The notes beneath the pieces were generated by a model. That model did not search any database and was not told where the DNA came from. It saw only the letters and a program-made list of their open reading frames with translations. Below, in pieces: positions 59,003-64,000 of a DNA stretch of 64,000 bases; position 1 is the first letter of the stretch; each line of letters starts with the position of its first letter. This DNA comes from Dipteronia dyeriana. Its lineage: Eukaryota > Streptophyta > Magnoliopsida > Sapindales > Sapindaceae. The stretch covers positions 61,057,253 through 61,121,252 of the forward strand of contig CM065297.1 of assembly GCA_032871835.1 (NCBI GenBank), in the 5' to 3' direction. Both the position numbers and the translations under genes were made by a program.

Positions 59003-61123
59003 TGTTGGAACCCCGTTCACCGGTAACACATCGGAATTAGGTTTTAAACTTTTTATACAGATCATAATTTGTATCTGGGACTAGTGAACTTGGGATCGTA
59101 ATTCTTTTCCGGAACTTATACATATATTATTATTACAAAAATAAATATACGTATATACAGGAAATTGTAATCAATATAAAGAAGATGAAGAAAATCTTAG
59201 CAACGTTTGGAGGCTCCTTCATTTTACGATTTGCTCCTGTTTGAACCTCGATTTTCCTCGCTATCTCACAGGACTGGTAACTGCGTGTGGGTCCGTCATG
59301 ATCTCAGGAACTTCAATGGAGGATGTAGAGAAAAGACTTGAAGAAACCCTTTCTTCAATATCAGTGCACAACACTTGGACACCAAATATTTTCTCTTTTT
59401 GGTGTTATTTTACGCAGATACACTTGCACACATAAAATAACTCATGCACTTGTTCTTGCATAAAATCACGCACAGAATTAATACATATTGCATCTCATGC
59501 AAACCATTGACTAATGAGTTTTGATCAGGTAAGGTTGTATATTGATCTCACGCCTAGACAAAATCCAAATTGCATCTCATGCATAGACATTGACTAATGC
59601 GTTTTTGATTTTATGCTTTGTATATCTCTCACACACATTTACCTATTTTGCATCTTATGCAAAAAAAGGAAGAATGCATGTATATCTCGTCTATTTCTTT
59701 TTAAAGTATATATATTTTTTTTTTCTCTTTTAAAAACCTCATGATATTTTTTTATTTGAAACAAAATCTTCATTTTATTTTTATTAAAAGATAACATCTA
59801 TTTTGAATTTAAACTATTTAAATTCAAAAATTAAATATTTAATTTAATAAAAAATAATAATCATATTATCTTATTTTATTCAAAAAACAAATATCAACAA
59901 ACATCCTCCATTTAGTGATTAATAACATAATTAAATAATCTCATTATTTAATTTATTTAATCACCATTATTCATTAATTAAATAATCTCATGATTCAATT
60001 AATTTCCTAAATAAATACGTATCACTTTCGTAATTCAATTAATTGGACAATCCAATTAATTTTTGTCCAATTAATTTTTGTCCAATTAATTTACTGTGAC
60101 CCGTGTTACATAAATCTATCGGGCTAGCAATGGGGACCTAATGGACCCACAGTATTTTAAGCTCCAATAATCATCGGAATCATTAATTAAACTCTTTAAT
60201 TAATATTCCTTGATTACTAACTTCGGTGTTATTCCACTAAAAACCCGAAGCTGCACTCTTTCAACTGCAGACGCTTTTACACAGACCGATACAAATCGGT
60301 ATCCATCGATATAGCTATTACATATGGTGTGATCCTCCATAGTAGTTCATAATTAGAGCTGGGTCATAATGTTCGTTATACCCCTCTAATTACATATATC
60401 CCTTAAGTACCGTTGATTCTCAAATGGACAATAAATCCTATTTCCTTACGGAATTAGGAGAGCACTCATACTGTCCAAGCTCCGAATCAACCCTTAAGAA
60501 AACTACCATCTACTTCTAACAAGATGGGGTGAATTCCACTTTTATGTACAAACCTTCTTAGCCACAAGCCACAAGCCAAACCGTAATCCCAACATACAGA
60601 GTATATTAATCAGGAAATGCATCTGACCTCACATATGGTATATCAAAGACCACGATCTAACCTAAAGAAGTCGATAAGACACTCAGGATTAAGATCACCC
60701 ATATATAGCTATCATTAGTTGATATATATGAATATCATCGGTAAATGGATCTTGGTGGGAGATTCATATAGATCATGGCCTAGTCCTATATGATCACATT
60801 ATACAAGGTGCCTCCATTCTCATATCTCATATGAATGATTCAGGATAGAATCATCGTACATTGGGGAATGGACTGCAGTTATAGATTAACAACAAATAAA
60901 GTACCCGGCTTTATTTGCAATCTATAGACTCTTTAGATTCTTACTATATCCATCCGTATATGACACTCATATATATAGTTCGAGATTACATCAGACAATC
61001 TTGGATGTTGAATATGCACAGATTATAAAATAAACAACACAACAAGAATGAACTAAACTTTTCTTTTTTATTTATTTCATAAATACATTTAAAAATTACA
61101 TCTTTAGGGCATAAACCCCAACA
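59003..61123 (-). repeat. Solo LTR nested in the copia LTR
   Basis: 2121 bp, read on minus TGTTGGGGTTTATGCCCTAAAG to GGTTCCAACA. Same family as the truncated LTR at 30170. No internal sequence on either side. Flanks TGTGA (58998-59002) and TATGA (61124-61128) form a target duplication with one mismatch. The reversed fragment at 802-2182 shows the unoccupied site. Confidence 0.88.
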
Positions 61124-62553
61124 TATGATTGGGTTGTGTCTATTGGAGCTTAAATTTAGATAGCCCGCCAAGATCCCCAGTCCACAAGAACTTGCATTGA
61201 TCACTAGATATATTCTAATAGACCAATTTATGGGTCCAATTAGAACTGTATTAAGGCATGTGGGCTTGTTTCTTTTTGTAAGAATGGGTCTAGTTCACAT
61301 GTGGACTTTTTATTTAGGTCCAATGGATTTAATAAAATAAGAAAAATAATATATATGCCCATGTGTGGTCTTGGGGGCAAGGCTAAATATATTAGCTAAA
61401 TATATTAGCTTAATATATTGCTTTTTTATTTTATTATTTAATTAAATATAAATTAATTTATTTATTTATTTATTAATTAATTGTTTAATTAAAGGTCAAA
61501 ATATTTTTTCTAGTAGGAGTATGTCTCCCATTGTCATATTATTATTGGTAATATGATAAGTATCAAATACTATATTTGATAAGTAGATAAATAATATGAA
61601 ATTATTTATCTAGTCAAATTATGAAGTATTTGATTGCTATTAAAACTCTAATTGACAATTGGTCAAATTAGGAAGTTTTAATATAGTCACAATTTAATTA
61701 TATTCAATAATTGGTTATTGAAAAAATACACTATTTGAGTTGGATTAGGAGTCTTGGTGTAGAAAAGAATTCTTTTGGAAAAGGATTCTTTTCGAAAAAG
61801 ATTATTGGTCACCAAGTAAATTCACCTAAGGATAGGATTCTTGCTTATCAAGTAAATCATTCTTAGGAAAGGATTAGGTCTCCTAAACAAAATACATTAG
61901 GAGTCTTAGTGTGTAAATGAAATCCTCTTTTTAAGATGATTGAATCCAAATTTTGATAGGAGTCTTGGTGAAGTATAAATCCTCTTTCTAGGAGGATTTT
62001 CGGCCACCTATATATAATTTCGACCAACCTTAATTTGCAGGGTGAGAAATAGTTTTTTATTGTTATAAAAAAAACTTCGTCACACTCATTTTGTGAAGTA
62101 TTCGGCCAAGCATAGAAAAAAGAGGGAACATTTTTGTTTTCGATAGTACACTAGTATCCTTTGCATCAAAAGGGTTTTGTGTACAATATCGAATCAAGGT
62201 TCACACGAGTTTCAATCAAATTGATTGATAATTCACAAGTGACCAGACGTTCTTGTTTTTTCTCTTGGAGGATTATTGTGACTAACAAAGAAGAAGATTT
62301 TGTGTGTTTCCATCCACAGGTATTCAATTTAAAGAAAGGGAGCTCACACTCCTAGGTGATTCACATTCGTGAATGGAGTGGAAGATCTTGTGGATTCAGT
62401 ACGACGTTAATTCAACCGTCACGAAAAAAAAAAGGTACGACACTTTTAATATTCATCAATTAATCTAGGGTTAAGGTTCTTTCTTTTAAAGGGATTTTTT
62501 TTTTAATATTTCATTCCCTAATTTCATGTTTACGTTGTGTGATTTTTCCTACA
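61124..62553 (+). repeat. Copia 5' LTR, right segment
   Basis: Resumes TATGATTGGGTTGTGTC and ends TTTTTCCTACA before the primer site. The reversed fragment 802-2182 covers this segment. Confidence 0.85.
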
Positions 62554-62572
62554 ATTGGTATCAGGGCTTGGT
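62554..62572 (+). promoter_or_regulatory. Primer binding site, initiator-tRNA-Met type
   Basis: ATTGGTATCAGGGCTTGG directly after the LTR. TGGTATCAG(A/G)GC is the usual copia primer site. Confidence 0.85.
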
Positions 62573-63914
62573 TGTACCCCTCATTAATTGATGTATGTGT
62601 ACGTGAAGCGTTTTCTTTTTGTTGTATATATGCATGTTTTAGAAAGAGATGACACTCTAGGTATTCGCATATATATTTATATTAGAATGTATGGTTATAT
62701 ATATGTTTTATATATGGTTTGTTATTGCCCAATTTTGGTCCTAGAATTTCAATGTATATTTTATTTGGGATTGTAACGAGAACGGTGACCTATCATCGCC
62801 ATAATTGGTAGTTGCTAAGTTTCTTTTTATTTTGTTGTTGTAATAAAAAAAAATTGCACTATGTTGTAATAAAAAAATCTGTAGTATTTTTTTTATTTAA
62901 AATTCTTCTGTAATACATTCAAGTTTTGAAGAATTCGAAGCAACCGGAACAAGTTTGGGACCGTGTGAGCCATAACAACAAACGTGCATGCGAATAGCAC
63001 GCGGCCACGATTGTTGTGGCATGGACTGCGTACAGCAGCCATATGGAAACCATGGGCTGCGCATGACAGCCCTTTATGGGGTTGTGGGCTGTACAGGCCC
63101 ATGGGAGGGAGCCAAGGGTGCGCACGCCCATGAGAGGCAGCCAAGGGGGTCCAAACGTGAAGGTCGCGTGAAGACTTGTTCACCAAGAAGGGAGTTTTTT
63201 GTATTCCAAGATATATGTAATTTACTTGCTTTTCTAGGATTGACCAAAATTGTAGCTATTTATATTTTTGTAAATATTGCAATATTTGTCATTGTTTGAT
63301 AACATGTCATATAGAATAGGAGTGCCACTCATATATCTCATTTGGTATGAACATGCATTGAATGGTTTAGGTATCTAATTGACATCTAGAAATCATTCTT
63401 TAGAATTCGATCACACGTCTTAAATAATTGAGTGGGAGAAGGTGTTTTGAAACACCTATGGTCTCCAAGTTTAATTGAGCTTTATGTTTCGTGTAATAAC
63501 CTCCCAAGAGGTATTCATGAATGGAATTTATCAAGATACTTCCTTAAGAGGATAGACTAGACAATTAACCCAAACGATTTCTACTCCCAAAGGAGGTATA
63601 TTCGTGAGGGAATATATTAAAGGTTGATAACTTGGTAACACACTCACTGTGAGTTTATTAATCTCCTCTCAAGAGTTATTGTTAAAACAATCATAAGACT
63701 AAAATTGAAAATGTTGGTTGTTATATTAGCAATTACGTGGAACCTAATCCAACTATTACATGGTGTGAACTCCCAAAGGAGGCATGACATTTATGGGTAT
63801 TGGATCACCGTTGAACTTTTCGATTGAATTATTTTATTTAATTCAAGATAAATTTTTAAAAGTGCTTTATCATGATTGTTTACTTATATATTTTTTTGTT
63901 ATTAAAAAGAAATC
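62573..63914 (+). other. Copia untranslated leader with GC-rich and iterated parts
   Basis: No coding domain. Contains a GC-rich island (62930-63180) with nested inverted repeats and a series of five short quasi-palindromes (63500-63785) just before gag. ORFs in the GC-rich island on both strands look like chance. Confidence 0.55.
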
Positions 63915-64000
63915 ATGACACTATCCCTAATCAACATCCTAAAAGATAATACTTTAACTGATGATAATTATGCCACATGGAAAAGGAAAATTGGGTTGTT
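63915..64000 (+). CDS. Copia gag, first codons (cut by window end)
   Basis: ATG at 63915 opens MTLSLINILKDN followed by TDDNYATWKRKIGL, the standard N terminus of copia gag polyproteins (LTxxNYxxWKR). It runs open to the right edge. No stop is seen in the 28 codons available; whether the gene is intact cannot be judged. Confidence 0.75.
   Translation, partial: MTLSLINILKDNTLTDDNYATWKRKIGL

Larger units (their letters stand above)
58045..64000 (+). mobile_element. Ty1/copia element entering from the right edge
   Basis: 5' LTR 58045-62553 (about 2.38 kb once the solo LTR and its duplicated target are removed), primer site TTGGTATCAGGGCTTGG, a 1.36-kb leader and the first codons of gag. It is inserted in the LTR of the minus-strand Sirevirus-like element. 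The rest lies outside the window. Confidence 0.85.

Noticed and set aside
62893..63299. ORFs of 70-103 codons on both strands
   Set aside because: Chance frames in the GC-rich leader island; no family resemblance and no conservation evidence.
1..64000. Host protein-coding gene
   Set aside because: Every frame with recognisable motifs belongs to a transposable element; the remaining ORFs are short and without signature.

Overview
The window is AT-rich intergenic DNA from a flowering plant, and essentially every recognisable stretch is transposable element. The families seen (Sirevirus-type and other Ty1/copia elements, a Tat/Retand-type Ty3/gypsy element with a second RNase H, a coding-less large-LTR element, a BED-finger hAT transposon, a CACTA MITE) are plant lineages, and their nesting is typical of a large repeat-rich genome. 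I see no host gene, tRNA gene, rRNA gene, CRISPR array or prokaryotic feature. I do not name a species.

Left part (1-24475). A Ty1/copia RT/RNase H tail enters from the left edge (1-575). A reversed LTR fragment follows (802-2182), then a Sirevirus-like element that keeps gag, a polypurine cluster and a 3' LTR but has no pol (2183-7556). Next come a fragment related to the coding-less element at 32-52 kb (about 7690-8734) and a 5'-truncated old Retand-type element on + (8735-15859). After that lies poorly resolved DNA with a copia gag relic and a decayed iterated repeat. An hAT transposon (19059-23047) with a perfect 8-bp target duplication has split that repeat. A partial + strand Sirevirus LTR closes the region (23409-24475).

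Middle and right (24476-58044). The simplest reading is one minus-strand Sirevirus-like element: 5' LTR 56201-58044, gag 54155-56160, an envelope-like ORF at 31169-32010, and 3' LTR 24476-26960. It is broken by a truncated copia element (26962-31062) and by a coding-less LTR element (32210-52775, imperfect duplication TATAT/TATAC). The 3' LTR of that element holds a CACTA MITE (38088-38994, TSD TTA) and a complete minus-strand Retand-type element (40313-52666, two 873-bp LTRs, TSD CATAA). From 58045 a + strand copia element runs off the right edge; its 5' LTR is split by a minus-strand solo LTR (59003-61123).

The most interesting content is in the two Retand-type elements. Each has gag-pol on one strand and, on the opposite strand between pol and the 3' LTR, a long second ORF. 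That ORF is divided by two introns whose positions agree in both copies, and it has a similar promoter-like pair of motifs upstream. In the younger copy the convergent 3' ends of pol and the antisense ORF are separated by eight 91-bp units, each with a 10-bp perfect inverted repeat. The older copy keeps the same 14-base core in a shorter array. Antisense extra ORFs and tandem repeats are known in the Tat/Retand lineage; the conserved splicing and the hairpin array between convergent genes are the parts worth following. Nearly all ORFs carry stops or frameshifts, so the window is a record of past activity, not a set of working genes.
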